DNA of 64,000 nt, from assembly GCA_009602735.1 (NCBI GenBank), contig WELA01003305.1, positions 147,867 through 211,866 of the forward strand, written 5' to 3'. The stretch comes from Mesotaenium endlicherianum. Its lineage: Eukaryota > Streptophyta > Zygnematophyceae > Zygnematales > Mesotaeniaceae. The notes beneath the pieces are model-generated. The model was not told the origin of the DNA, searched no databases, and was given only the letters and a program-made list of their open reading frames with translations. Within the stretch, counting starts at the first letter, position 1; each line of letters opens with the position of its first letter. Positions 46,379 through 56,399 of the stretch are shown here, one piece after another. Made by a program: the position numbers and the translations under genes.

Positions 46379-48283
46379 GTGACCGCCCTCTATGGCTTCA
46401 TGGCCCTTGACGACGACCGGCCAGTGGTTCAAACCGATAAGGGAGAACCCGAAGAGGATGATGTTTCCGTGGGCGTCGATCTGCTTGAGCCACAAGACGA
46501 GGAGCCCAACCTACCCATGGCAAAGCTGCACCCTACGCCCCACGAGCAGGCCGCGTATTTGACCGCTCAGGCCAAGGAGCAGGTGCGCATCGCCGCGGCA
46601 CATACAGCCATGGTGAGGCAGATGGCCGCCGATGCCGCTCAAGCCCACACACTTGCAGCTGCCGCTGTCAGTATGGCCGCACGCGCCCACGAAGCAGCCT
46701 CGGCCGCCGCAGCCGTATATCGACCTCAGCAGGCTGCCTCTAGCGGTCCCTCAGCCCGTTTCGACATCCGGGTGCGCCACGACGTGCCTGTGGGTGTCCG
46801 CTTGGAGTACCGCATGGCCTCTTGGTCTCCGTCCCCTGCACCATCACACCGCACAGGCGACTCTTGGCCTCGCACTACAGCATCAAAAGAGGAGGCCATG
46901 CGACAAGCCGCTTACCCTGGCAGGTCCGACGATGAGTCCTTGGAGAGCATCGAGGAGGACGAGGAAGACCTCTGGGAGGAGCTGCCTCCAGAGTTTTCCA
47001 AGGAGCCCACGCCGCCGCCTTCAGGGGAGCCCCCACCTCCTACTCCAACAGCTCGCGCGCGGCGCAAGCCTACGGGCCCGCCAGGCTTCAGCGATCTTTC
47101 ACATGAGGCCGCAGCAGAGTCTGGCAAGACTCCCCGAGGCGCAGCCGGTCCTAGCCGACCGCAGCAGCACGACTGCTCCACTGGCAACAAGTGCCGCACC
47201 ACGCACTTGTTTGCCTCCGCTAGAGCTGCCCGCGCTGCCTCCAGCTCCGCAAAGACGCACCCCTCAGCGTTCGCGTCTCCGCACGCAGCTCCGCTACGGC
47301 CCACACCCCTACGCAGCAGCATCCTCGGGCCCCCGCGGACAGGCCCGTCCCCTTACGCAGGTCCGCCGCTACGGCACGCCCACCGCACGTGGCCTACCAA
47401 CACGCACGCCCAGGGTACCTCTCCGCGCAGGCAGCCCAGGGGCTCCTGCAAGATAACACCGCTTCAGGAGGCGCGGCATACCCAAAAGCTCACTCCGCTG
47501 CGCACCGCGCGGGAGATCACTCCCCTCCGCGAGACGAGGGCTCGCTCCGTAACCCCGCCATACGACGCGACTCGTAAGCGCGGCACCACGCCGCCCTACC
47601 GCGCGCAACTCGACGACGGCGACACGCATTCTTCCTTAATGCACACCCATGGCGCGTTGTACCAGGTCCCTCTTGCCCGCCGCACTTCGGTCCCGCGCAG
47701 TCACATCGCAGGAGATGGACCGAGCGGTCTGCCTTCGCAGAAGGCACCTGGCATCGGCAGCCAATCCTCCGACCGTCACGCGTCTACGACAGCCGCTCGC
47801 AAAGAGCTCATGCGCCGACAGCAGCTCGGCCGCATCTACCTCGCCCCTTGCGCACGGCCTGCAACACATGTCCAGCTGGCACCACGGCAGCCAGTGCGCG
47901 CACGGCAGGTGGCAGACAGCCCCGAACACTCGGCCTGCACTATTCCTATGCAGTCAGTATTGCGCGAGCGCCAGCGCGAGTACTTCGACCCGCACCTGTT
48001 CATGCCGCCGCAGCGCATCGTCATGGACCAGCTAGCCCATGCTGCCTCGCACCGCGACAGCCAGCACGAGCGAGACCGATGGCAGCTGCTGTGCGTCCGT
48101 GCTGTACAGGCTCAGGTCCTGCCTGTTCCTTGCGAGGCCCTGCAGGACGCACGAGCCCGCTGGCGTACCTATCAGGCGCACGCTCGCAACGGGAGTCCGC
48201 AGCCCCTCGCAGACCGCATTCCCGGGCTCACCCTTGACTATGCCAGGCAGGCCGTGGCCTTGCTCCGCATGGCGCCGCATTAG
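46379..48283 (+). CDS. Linker ORF of element B between protease and methyltransferase (634 residues)
   Basis: Open frame. Residues 1-60 are acidic (TDKGEPEEDDVSVGVDLLEP), 60-120 an Ala/His-rich helix (MVRQMAADAAQAHTLAAAAV), and 190-230 again acidic and Pro-rich. Then comes a long Arg/Pro/Ser-rich, probably disordered part, and an end with QREYFDPHLFMPPQRIVM. Its first half matches B'. No enzyme or finger motif was seen; function unknown. It could be a DNA- or RNA-binding spacer of the polyprotein. Confidence 0.7.
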   Translation: MTALYGFMALDDDRPVVQTDKGEPEEDDVSVGVDLLEPQDEEPNLPMAKLHPTPHEQAAYLTAQAKEQVRIAAAHTAMVRQMAADAAQAHTLAAAAVSMAARAHEAASAAAAVYRPQQAASSGPSARFDIRVRHDVPVGVRLEYRMASWSPSPAPSHRTGDSWPRTTASKEEAMRQAAYPGRSDDESLESIEEDEEDLWEELPPEFSKEPTPPPSGEPPPPTPTARARRKPTGPPGFSDLSHEAAAESGKTPRGAAGPSRPQQHDCSTGNKCRTTHLFASARAARAASSSAKTHPSAFASPHAAPLRPTPLRSSILGPPRTGPSPYAGPPLRHAHRTWPTNTHAQGTSPRRQPRGSCKITPLQEARHTQKLTPLRTAREITPLRETRARSVTPPYDATRKRGTTPPYRAQLDDGDTHSSLMHTHGALYQVPLARRTSVPRSHIAGDGPSGLPSQKAPGIGSQSSDRHASTTAARKELMRRQQLGRIYLAPCARPATHVQLAPRQPVRARQVADSPEHSACTIPMQSVLRERQREYFDPHLFMPPQRIVMDQLAHAASHRDSQHERDRWQLLCVRAVQAQVLPVPCEALQDARARWRTYQAHARNGSPQPLADRIPGLTLDYARQAVALLRMAPH

Positions 48284-48384
48284 CACAGCCCACAGCGTAC
48301 CTATCCGCCACCAGCCGAGCCCGGGGACGCCGCCATGGGCTGCAGCATGCTGCCCACGCCGATCTTCACCAATCAGCTCGACAA

Positions 48385-49345
48385 GAAGCCTGGTGGTATC
48401 GTCTTAGTGGAGCTCTTTGCTGGCATCGCGACAGGCCTGCTGGCCACCTTGCAGGCCGGCATTGCCGTGCGCCGCTACGTCTATGTGGATCCCAACGCAG
48501 AGGCCCAGTAGGTGGCTCGGCGCCAGATGGCCCTGTGTCACGAGCGCTTCCCTGACCTCTTCCCTGCGCACGCTTTCCGCCGTGCACAAACGGACTGGCC
48601 CATGGACATCCGCGACATCACTACAGAGCACGTCACGCGTCTAGGGCCCATCGACCTGGTCATCGCAGGCTGGGAGTGTCAGGGTTTCTCCAGGGCAGGG
48701 ACCGGTGGCGCCCTTGCGGACCCCCGCACTGCGCTCTTTTGGCACCTGCTCCGCGTCCTCAACATGATTGAGGATCGCCAGCCTCCCCACACTCTCGCAT
48801 GGGTGTTGGAGAACGTGGCCGCGCGCTTCAATCGACGCGCGCACGTCCGTGTCGACTTTGCCCTCTGCAGCAGCTACGTCGGTCGCGAGGCCGTCATCGA
48901 CGCTGCCCAGATCAGCTCCTTCGCGCACCGCGTCCGCGCATACTTCACCAACCTGGCCATGCCAGGCACACTCGAGGCTCTAGCTGCAGCCCACCCACGC
49001 CACACGCGCAACGTGGACTCTATTTTGGACGGCCCTGGCCTCGCACAGCGCGTGACGACTATGCCTCACCCCTCCATGGCGCAGTGTGAGGTACTCCATA
49101 ACGTCACGAGGGCTCTCCCCACCTTCGTCAGCCGCTTCGACAGCGACGCCTACGTGGGGGCCGCGCGCGGCATGGTCATTGACCTCGAGACAGGCATGTT
49201 TGACCGCCCTCGCCCTACGGAGATGGAGCGTGCCATGGGCTTCCCGCCGCATTTGACCCAGGTGGATGGCATCACCAAAGTCAACCGCATTCGTCTCCTC
49301 GGCCAGGCCATTGATGCCAACGTCCTCACATGGATCCTGCTACAG
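48385..49345 (+). pseudogene. Cytosine-5 DNA methyltransferase domain of element B (DNMT3-like)
   Basis: Methyltransferase motifs in the usual order: motif I, VELFAGIATGL (near 48,403-48,438), which binds S-adenosylmethionine; motif IV region, IAGWECQGFSRAG (48,660-48,698), the catalytic-cysteine loop; motif VI, WVLENV (near 48,799-48,816); the AHRVRAYFTNLAMPG block, resembling the RARYFWGNLPGM segment of DNMT3; a motif IX-like block, RPTEMERAMGFP; and motif X, LLGQAIDANV (near 49,298). It lies between protease/linker and RT, in the same place as in element D. The family methylates cytosine in DNA. Whether this copy could act is not claimed; about one break is present. Confidence 0.85.
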
Positions 49346-49367
49346 ACGCAGGCCTTGACGCCCCTCT

Positions 49368-52300
49368 ATGCCGAGGCACAACACCCCGAGATGGAGCAGT
49401 CTTACACCCAGATGGATCGAGACTCTGACACGGACGACGGTCGCCCACCTCTCGGCACGGCCAGGCATTCTCAGCGCGAAGGTCCTGGGCCCCCGGCGCC
49501 CTTCCGTCCTCGCTCGCCGCCCGCACATGTTTCAGACGCCAATTTTTGGTTCGCTGGGGGGGGGCAGGAGGCGAGAAGAGTGCTCACAGCAACCCAGGGA
49601 GTTCCGGTCGCCATTTCTTTTTCCTCGCTTACGTTCTCAAGCAGGTGTGCCAGGGCAGCTTGCGGCAGCTGCCAAGGAGGCAGCACCTACGACAAGACGC
49701 GCGCAGACAGCTGCAGGGCAGGTGACGCCGGCAGCACCACAGTTCACGCCAGCAGCAGGGCAGGAGGCGCAAACTGCGAGGCAGGAGTCTCCACCAGCTG
49801 CCCCTACATGGAAGCTGCGGGGGACTCTCACCGAGGCCCAGGCCGCACAACTGACGGCACTGCTAGATGAGAGACGCAGTGTCAGCTTTGCCAGCAGCAT
49901 GCACGACCTTGGACGCTACAAGGGGGACCCCATGCGGATTCCTCTCACGGCACAGGAGCCTATCTTTCTCAAGCGTTATCGCTACAGTCACTTTGAGGAT
50001 GGCCTGATTGGCACGCAGACGGGCAAGTTGGAGGACAGCAAGCTCATCAGGGAGTTGTCCTTGGGCTACGCTGTGCCCACAGTGATGCCAGCCAAGAAGG
50101 ACGCCTCGGGTAACTGGTCCAAAAAGAGGATGTGCGGTGACTATCGTCGGCTGAACGAGGTCATCGAGCAGGACAGATATCCCATGCCAACACCCAATGA
50201 GATCTTCGATGACATTGGCACCTGCACTTGGTTCTCAGTGTTGGACCTGCGCCAGGGTTTCAACCAGATTCCCATCGTCAAGGAGGATCAGCATAAGACG
50301 GCGTTCTGGGGAGCACAGCGTCTCTACGAGTGGGTAGTGATGCCCTTTGGGTTGAAGAACGCGCCTGCCACCTTTCAGAGGGTCATGGACAAGGAGCTGG
50401 CCGGTTTGCCCTTTGCACGGTGTTACATCGATGACGTGCTCGTCTACGGTGAGACGTTTGAGGAGCACGTGGCTCACGTCACTGCTGTGTTGGAGCGCTT
50501 GGAGAACGCAGGGCTCAAGTGCCATCCTGGCAAGTGTACCTTTGGGACCCGAGAGGTGGAGTACCTCGGACACGTGCTCTCTTTGAGTGGCTTGGCTCTC
50601 CAGCTAGCCAAGATCACGGGCATTCCGCCACCCATTGATCTCTCACAGCTGCGCGCCTTCCTTGGCATTGCCAACTACTACCGGCGCTTCGTGCCCGGCT
50701 TCAGCAAGTTGGCCAAGCCGCTCAACGACTTGCTGAGGAAGGGCGTCGCCTACGTGTGGGGGCCTGAGCAGCAAGCGGCGTTTGACAAGCTCAAGGAGCT
50801 CTTGGTGAGCGCTCCTGTGCTGCGATGGCCTGACTATGGGAAGCCCTTCATCCTGCACACCAACTGGTCGCAGGCAGGCCTTGGGGCAGTGTTGGTACAG
50901 GAGCACAACGGCTTTGAGCATGTGGTGGCCTACGCCAGCCGCAGCAACAACCGCGCGGAGGGCAACTACGACTCCTATGAGGGGGAGTGCTTGGCGGCAG
51001 TCTGGGCCATCGTCCACGTCAGGCACTACCTTTACGACACCCAATTCCGCTTGGTCACTGACCATCAGCCGCTCAAGTGGCTCATGACGTCGGAGCGCTT
51101 GACCGGCAAGTACGCGCGGTGGGCCCTCATCCTGCAAGAGTACACTTTTGACGTGCACCATCGCCCGGGTTCGACCAACATGGACTCCGACGGCCTCAGC
51201 CGCAACCCCCTGCCCTCCTCGAGGGACCTCTTAGTGGCTCAACATGACGAGGATGAGCCAGTGGCCTGGCACGCGGCGGCGTACCTCGCCTTCACCGTCG
51301 ACGGCTACGTGCGGCCCGCGGGGCTCACTAACCTCGACATGGTGACGGTTACCACTCGGCGACTCGCTCTGACTGCAGCAGAGGAGCAGGATACCTCGCA
51401 GCGCGGGCCCAAGGATGTGTGGGACAACGCCCCCGTCCTTCATTACGTCACCACCAAGGAGGTGGCACTTGGTGTCACCTCAAGGGAGCGCGACCGCATC
51501 CTCAAGCGCAGCCGCGACTTCGTCTTCATAGACGGGCGCATGCGACGAGTGATGGCTGACGGCTCCGTCCTTGTGGTGCCTGAGCCAGCCATACGCAGCC
51601 AGCTGGTGCGCCGTGTGCACGAGGCATTGGGGCACTTTGGTGTCAGGCGCACCCTCAGCCTTCTTCAGGCTGAGTACTGGTGGCACGCCATGACTAAGGT
51701 CGTGGCCGATGCCGTCAGCAGCTGCTCGCTCTGCGACCGCGTGCGCTCGAGCTTCACCGCTCGCACAGTCGCTTTCAGCCCTCTCCCAATTCAGGGGCTG
51801 TTCTACAAGTGGTCGCTCAACTTGGCGGGGGAGCTGCCCAAGTCTCGCCGAGGCAACCTCTATGTCTTGGTGATGATTGAGCACATGTCCAAGTGGATCG
51901 AGCTTGTGCCTTTGCCCAGCAAGGCCAGTGAGGGGATCGCTCAGGCCTTCCTTGATCAGGTCCTTAGCCGCTTCGGTGGCTGCGCAGAAGTGCTGACCGA
52001 CCAGGGCAAGGAGTTCCAGGGCTGCTTCCAGACGCTACTGGAGCGCTCTATGATCGACCACCGCACCACCTCCCGCGATCACCCACAGGCTGACGGCCTT
52101 GCAGAGCGCATGGTGCAGACCGTCAAGCTTGGGTTGTGGAAGTACTGTCTTGCCCACGACAGCACCCACTGGGACGACGCACTCCCGTGGCTGGCCATGG
52201 GGTACAGGTTCAGAGAGCAGGCCTCATTGGCCTCGCATTCTCCCTACTTCCTCCTCTACGGCCGCCAGCCAGTCCTACCCGCAGCAGCCAGGATCGTGGC

Positions 52301-52865
52301 CAAGAACGTCGTGGACTTGGACAGTCCCGAGACGTGGAGCGCTCTTATCGGGCAGCGTGCTCAGCTCTTTCAGCGCCTGATGCCCATGGCCATGGATAAG
52401 CTCGGCATTGCACAGCATCGCAATACGCTAAGGTATGCCATGACTCGTGGAGGAGCCTATCGTCCTCGGGTGTTGCAATTTTCCGCAGGTGACTTTGTGT
52501 ACCTGCGACGCCAGACGAAGAACACCCTCGACACCAGCAGCTCGCCAGTCGTCCTGCGCGTCAAGCGCGTCTTACCCACAGGTGTGCTGGAGCTGGAAGG
52601 CGCAAATGGCCGTCTTCACAAGGACCACACGAAGAACTGTGTGGACCATGCCATCTTCCAAACCTTGACTCGCAGGTCCGTCCCCACAACGCGCGGCCGC
52701 CCAAGGACTGGGCGTGCCAGATCTGCCACAGCCCTGGCCAGGAGGCCAATATGCTGCTCTGCGACAGCTGCAACCTCGGCTTCCACATCAGCTGCCTCGA
52801 CCCTCCGCTGGCCCGCGTGCCCGCAGGAGACTGGTTTTGCTATGGCTGCTCTGAGTTGGCCTTAG
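49368..52865 (+). CDS. pol of element B: RT, RNase H, integrase (1,165-residue open frame)
   Basis: About the first 170 residues are linker. RT: MCGDYRRLNEVIEQDRYPMP (50,130), VLDLRQGFNQIP, catalytic CYIDDVLVY (50,422), EYLGHVLSL, IANYYRRFVPGFSKLAKPL. RNase H: HTNWSQAGLGAVL, YDSYEGECLAAV, LVTDHQPLKWLM, DSDGLSRNPLP. Integrase: zinc-binding HEALGHFGVRR...CSLCDR, core with WSLNLAGELPK, VLTDQGKEFQG and HPQADGLAERMVQ. A C-terminal GPY-like tail has GDFVYLRRQTKNTLDTSS. It copies the RNA into DNA and inserts it. The frame overlaps the methyltransferase region in a different frame. It is a relative of D/E pol but much more GC-rich. Confidence 0.9.
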   Translation: MPRHNTPRWSSLTPRWIETLTRTTVAHLSARPGILSAKVLGPRRPSVLARRPHMFQTPIFGSLGGGRRREECSQQPREFRSPFLFPRLRSQAGVPGQLAAAAKEAAPTTRRAQTAAGQVTPAAPQFTPAAGQEAQTARQESPPAAPTWKLRGTLTEAQAAQLTALLDERRSVSFASSMHDLGRYKGDPMRIPLTAQEPIFLKRYRYSHFEDGLIGTQTGKLEDSKLIRELSLGYAVPTVMPAKKDASGNWSKKRMCGDYRRLNEVIEQDRYPMPTPNEIFDDIGTCTWFSVLDLRQGFNQIPIVKEDQHKTAFWGAQRLYEWVVMPFGLKNAPATFQRVMDKELAGLPFARCYIDDVLVYGETFEEHVAHVTAVLERLENAGLKCHPGKCTFGTREVEYLGHVLSLSGLALQLAKITGIPPPIDLSQLRAFLGIANYYRRFVPGFSKLAKPLNDLLRKGVAYVWGPEQQAAFDKLKELLVSAPVLRWPDYGKPFILHTNWSQAGLGAVLVQEHNGFEHVVAYASRSNNRAEGNYDSYEGECLAAVWAIVHVRHYLYDTQFRLVTDHQPLKWLMTSERLTGKYARWALILQEYTFDVHHRPGSTNMDSDGLSRNPLPSSRDLLVAQHDEDEPVAWHAAAYLAFTVDGYVRPAGLTNLDMVTVTTRRLALTAAEEQDTSQRGPKDVWDNAPVLHYVTTKEVALGVTSRERDRILKRSRDFVFIDGRMRRVMADGSVLVVPEPAIRSQLVRRVHEALGHFGVRRTLSLLQAEYWWHAMTKVVADAVSSCSLCDRVRSSFTARTVAFSPLPIQGLFYKWSLNLAGELPKSRRGNLYVLVMIEHMSKWIELVPLPSKASEGIAQAFLDQVLSRFGGCAEVLTDQGKEFQGCFQTLLERSMIDHRTTSRDHPQADGLAERMVQTVKLGLWKYCLAHDSTHWDDALPWLAMGYRFREQASLASHSPYFLLYGRQPVLPAAARIVAKNVVDLDSPETWSALIGQRAQLFQRLMPMAMDKLGIAQHRNTLRYAMTRGGAYRPRVLQFSAGDFVYLRRQTKNTLDTSSSPVVLRVKRVLPTGVLELEGANGRLHKDHTKNCVDHAIFQTLTRRSVPTTRGRPRTGRARSATALARRPICCSATAATSASTSAASTLRWPACPQETGFAMAALSWP
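52715..52849 (+). other. PHD-finger-like sequence at the 3' end of element B pol
   Basis: Spacing of a C4HC3 zinc finger: CQIC, then CDSC, FHISC and WFCYGC, with LDPPLARVP between the last pairs. This is the classic PHD pattern, which in other proteins reads the tail of histone H3. It sits just after the integrase tail, where chromoviruses carry a chromodomain, and corresponds in place to the PHD of D/E. Confidence 0.75.
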
Positions 52866-52910
52866 GCAGCAATCACAGCTCATCAGCTAGAGGCTGAGAG
52901 CTGGGGGGGG

Positions 52911-53048
52911 AATTAAAACATTTGACGCTTGACTCCCTTTTTGGCCTATAAAGCCATTTGTATTATAGACTTCATTGCAGCAAAGCCTGCTTGTCCATTG
53001 TGTGTTGCTTATGTCGACAATGCGCGCCCGATCTCTTAACGCACGACA
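52911..53048 (+). repeat. Tail of an R2-family LTR, right of element B
   Basis: AATTAAAACATTTGACGC to CGCACGACA, matching the last part of 53,051-54,196 (from 54,058). It follows the G-rich tract of B directly and is followed by GC and a complete R2 LTR. Confidence 0.75.
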
Positions 53049-53050
53049 GC

Positions 53051-54196
53051 TGTCATGATTTATTGAGTCGAGGTTGTCGCACAAAGCCGAGCTCCACATG
53101 TGTGAACCATCAACCTAGGAAGGCCGACTTTGCATAGACTTTACGCATCCATACGTTGACCTTTTCTCAATTTCCAAGTCATTAAAGTGTACGCGTCGAG
53201 TCACCTTCCGAATGGCACCGGGTTCGCGTCATTTGGTCAAGTATCGAGCGAGATATGAGCGATCTAGTCCGCGTCACCTATCGGCCCCTAGCGGATCCTC
53301 ACCAAAGGGCAATTTGTGTTTCAATGTGCCCAAGGGACACATTCTTGCCTATTCGTGACCCCCTAAAACCCCCAGCTTGTGCGCACAAATCCGCGAGCTC
53401 CTAGAGCACACATACCTTGCATTTCCATAGTATAAGTGCATCATTGAGGCTATAACTAGGTGACTGCATCAACTACGCCTAGAGGAAGCTTCCTCAAATT
53501 TTCGATCTTCGTTTGAGGTGCTATCTAGGTAGAATCACCCAAGGTAAGCTCCACCAATGAGAGACACATAGCATATTCTACATGCCTTGCTTTGATTGGA
53601 TTGAGTTATGCTTAGCCTATAGGAGTGCTAGTACATGCCTTGTACACATTAGTGGACATAGAGAGCCTCCTAGAGGGACTAGATGCATTGGACTCGCCGC
53701 AGACCCCGGCGGATTTCCAGGAGTATAAGTACCAGAGATGTCCCTAGAGAGACATCTTTTTAGAAGTCCATTATGCCAGATGTAAGTAACAGAGATTATC
53801 AGTAAAGCTTACACCTTTATCTCTAGTGTGTTTTCAGGACCTCTTAGTTACTCTCTTGTGAAGAGCAAGCCCTCCTGGCTTCCAGTCACTTGAAGAACTT
53901 CACAAGTGGTGAGCAAAATCACAGCTTAAATCCTTGCATGGAACCACTTTTGAAGATCATGATGTGCTTCTAGTGATATTTTGGGCCATACTTCATTAGT
54001 TGTTTTCTTACCAGTTTTACAATTTTGAGGTGCCCACTCTGGAGAGTACACACTCCTTAATTAAAACATTTGACGCTTGACTCCCTTTTTGGCCTTTAAA
54101 GCCATTTGTATTATAGACTTCATTGCAGCAAAGCCTGCTTGTCTATTGTGTGTTGCTTATGCCAACAATGCGCACGTGATCTCTTAACGCACGACA
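53051..54196 (+). mobile_element. R2-family LTR, complete copy
   Basis: TGTCATGATTTATTGAG to AACGCACGACA, 1,146 bp. It is shorter at the end than the element F LTR (10,594-11,882), so it is another subfamily or variant. Element D sequence starts right after it. Confidence 0.75.
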
Positions 54197-56181
54197 GTGG
54201 TTCTACAAATCTCCTCCTTAGTAAAAGCAAACATCTTGCGGTGTTTCTTCAGCAACCTTTCTACTTGTGCTCTCTGCTGGGCTGAGACCATTTTTCCAAT
54301 GGCAAAAGTCTCAGTTTCAGGTTGCTTCTCCCCAGCAAAGGCATCCAGTAGTTGCTATTCCTTGGGTGCAGGTTGGGGCTTTTTGCCCTCATCCTGGCCC
54401 TCAGGCTTTTTTGCCTGATTCTGGCTCTCAGGCTTTTCTGCCTGATTCTTAGGAGGTGGGGTAGCAGGCTTTGCAGCTTGCTCCTCCGTTGCCAAAGGCT
54501 TTGCAGCCTGTTTCCTAGGCTTTTTGCCTTTCCTAATGACGCGTCGCCTCTCCTGCGGTGAGGTGTACGTCAGGCGCCTCCGGATGGGTTGCCTCAGGAA
54601 CATTTCCTCGTCGACTGCAGTCCAACTGGTCCCGGTTCCTCCTTCTTCACGTGGCCGAGGTTGGTTTGCCATTGGCCAACTTGCAAGATCTGTCCTAGGG
54701 CTGATTACCCAGCCCCACTCTTGCTCAATATTAGCCATGCGGGCGACGGTCGTGCCATACTCCTCCCTTGCGGGTGGTGTGACCGTCCATGCCTGCGTCA
54801 ACGTTTGCGGCCTTTGAGGTGCCGCTAGTTGTGCGAGGAAAACATCATCTGCTGCGGTCAAGCGGCTGATGGTGTTCCCCAGATCCATCAGTTCCCATTC
54901 TGGGATTGCAGGTGTCATGGGAGCAGGTGCCTCCGACCTCTGCATCCTAAGATTTGATAGTTGCAACAAGGGCGTGTTCATGCCTGGCGGCACACTCATG
55001 CCCAGTGCCATTGCCCTGCGGATCAAGCCGTCCTCTCCCTCTCTCTGCAGAATATCCCGCAGAGGTGGAGGAGGTGGGGCTGTGGTTCCTCGCGGAACGC
55101 CCTCTCTCTGAGCCTTCCCCTTATGCTTGAAATATCGCTTTAGCATCCTCCTAAAAGATGCGTTACTCTCATGGGCCACCTACCTTGGTTTGCTTGCGCG
55201 ACCCTCGGGCTTACCTTGCGCTGCCTCCACTTTAGCAGTGCAGGCAGTCACCTCCTGCCGTTGTGGCGATCGTGCGGTTGACTTGGGCTCTGCCACTGGA
55301 AGACTGGCAATAGGGGTACTGGATGTTGGTGACCTTAATTCTTCATAAATGTCTGCCGAGCTTGGCCCCATTAGGTGGTCAGCTACCCAGTGGTCTGTCC
55401 TCAAAACCTGTAAGTCAAGCAGATTCAACTCTGGCGTGGGAAAACGTGGAATTTCTTCCCTGGCTTCCTCTCCATTGATGAGTGATGGCAACTCAAACTC
55501 TGAGAGGCCTTGCATCTCTGCATCCTCTCCCACCTCCGGCTTCTCTGTTCCAGGAGGCGGCGATTCTTCATCCCCTCCTGTGTTGAGCCTCGCCATGTTG
55601 ATGATGGCTGACTGTAGAGCGCGAGCTAATTTCGCCACTTTCTCTTCCTTGAGTCGAGGGGCGTCTGCTTCCAGCAACTGCTCCATGATTTGCCTGGTGA
55701 TCGACTCAGCTGTGCTCCCAACTGTGTCTTGTGGTTGCCCTTTGGCCTCTAGCTCTGGGCTCATCAGAACAAGTGTGGCGGGCAATGTCTCGATCGTCTT
55801 CTTCCTGCGTTCTTCAAAATCACCTCCGGGCATGGTCTTCCCAGACCCTCCAGAATTTCTTGAATTCTGACTGCATTCTTTGGCCCATTCGCCAATATTG
55901 CACTGCCGTTCTTCATATCTTGATGTTACCGCTTCTGGGGATGGGCTCCCAAAGACCTGGTCTGGGGCCATGTTTCGTAACTCAGAACTGGTATAATCTT
56001 CCCATTCCGGCATCCTCCCAACTACCTGGCTGGAGCGTTTTGCAGATGCTGGGACCTCCTGTGATTTGCTTGCTGCAGCGCTCGCGAAAGGGTTTGCTTC
56101 ACCAATTGCCTGGTCTTCCATGGCTACGTCTTCCCGCAGCCTTTGCAACTTTCTTTCCAGAGGGTCGTGTAGAGCCGTCAT
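54197..56181 (-). pseudogene. Linker region of element D between methyltransferase and RT
   Basis: A minus-strand reading region of roughly 600 residues with no domain I recognise. In order: MTALHDPLERKLQRLREDV (short coiled coil), Ser/Glu-rich stretches, ITRQIMEQLLEADAPRLKEE (helical), acidic Pro-rich parts, FRRMLKRYFKHKGKAQREG (basic), and PLLQLSNLRMQRSEAPAPM. Then come a Lys/Pro/Glu-rich tail of repeated AxKPxxQ units (NQAEKPESQNQAKKPEGQ) and, at the left end, the pre-RT helix (RVERLLKK-like, MFAFTKEEI). Function unknown. Element B has its large linker before the methyltransferase instead of after it. Confidence 0.6.
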
Positions 56182-56399
56182 CCGATTGTCAATTTGTGCC
56201 AGTAGGTCTTAACACCTGGTCAGCTCAACCACTCTGGTTTCTCTGAGTGCTTCACCTTGGTCAGCCTCAGCTGCGTCCCTTTCAACACCATATTCTTCTT
56301 GTTGCTGATGCGCTTCCTTGATAGCTCTCTGATCAGAGATTGGCACCACATGGACTCCAATCGTTACTGGTCTCGGCCTGGGCATAGGCTTGTCAAAGA

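Larger units (their letters stand above)
43710..52910 (+). mobile_element. Element B: GC-rich Ty3/gypsy-type element with DNA methyltransferase
   Basis: Plus strand: repetitive leader, Ala-rich/gag-like region, protease, linker ORF, C5-DNA methyltransferase, RT, RNase H, integrase, PHD-like finger, and a G-rich polypurine-like tract (CTGGGGGGGG, 52,901-52,910). The GC content is strikingly higher than in all neighbours except B'. R2 LTR sequence flanks it, but the LTR is split or incomplete on both sides, so whether R2 is B's own LTR is open. It lies inside element D and is therefore younger. Long frames look whole, with a few breaks elsewhere. Confidence 0.8.

Noticed and set aside
48385-49345. 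Host DNA methyltransferase gene by chance next to a retroelement
   Set aside because: Enclosed between retroviral-type protease and RT on the same strand, as also in element D; no introns or separate gene boundaries are seen.
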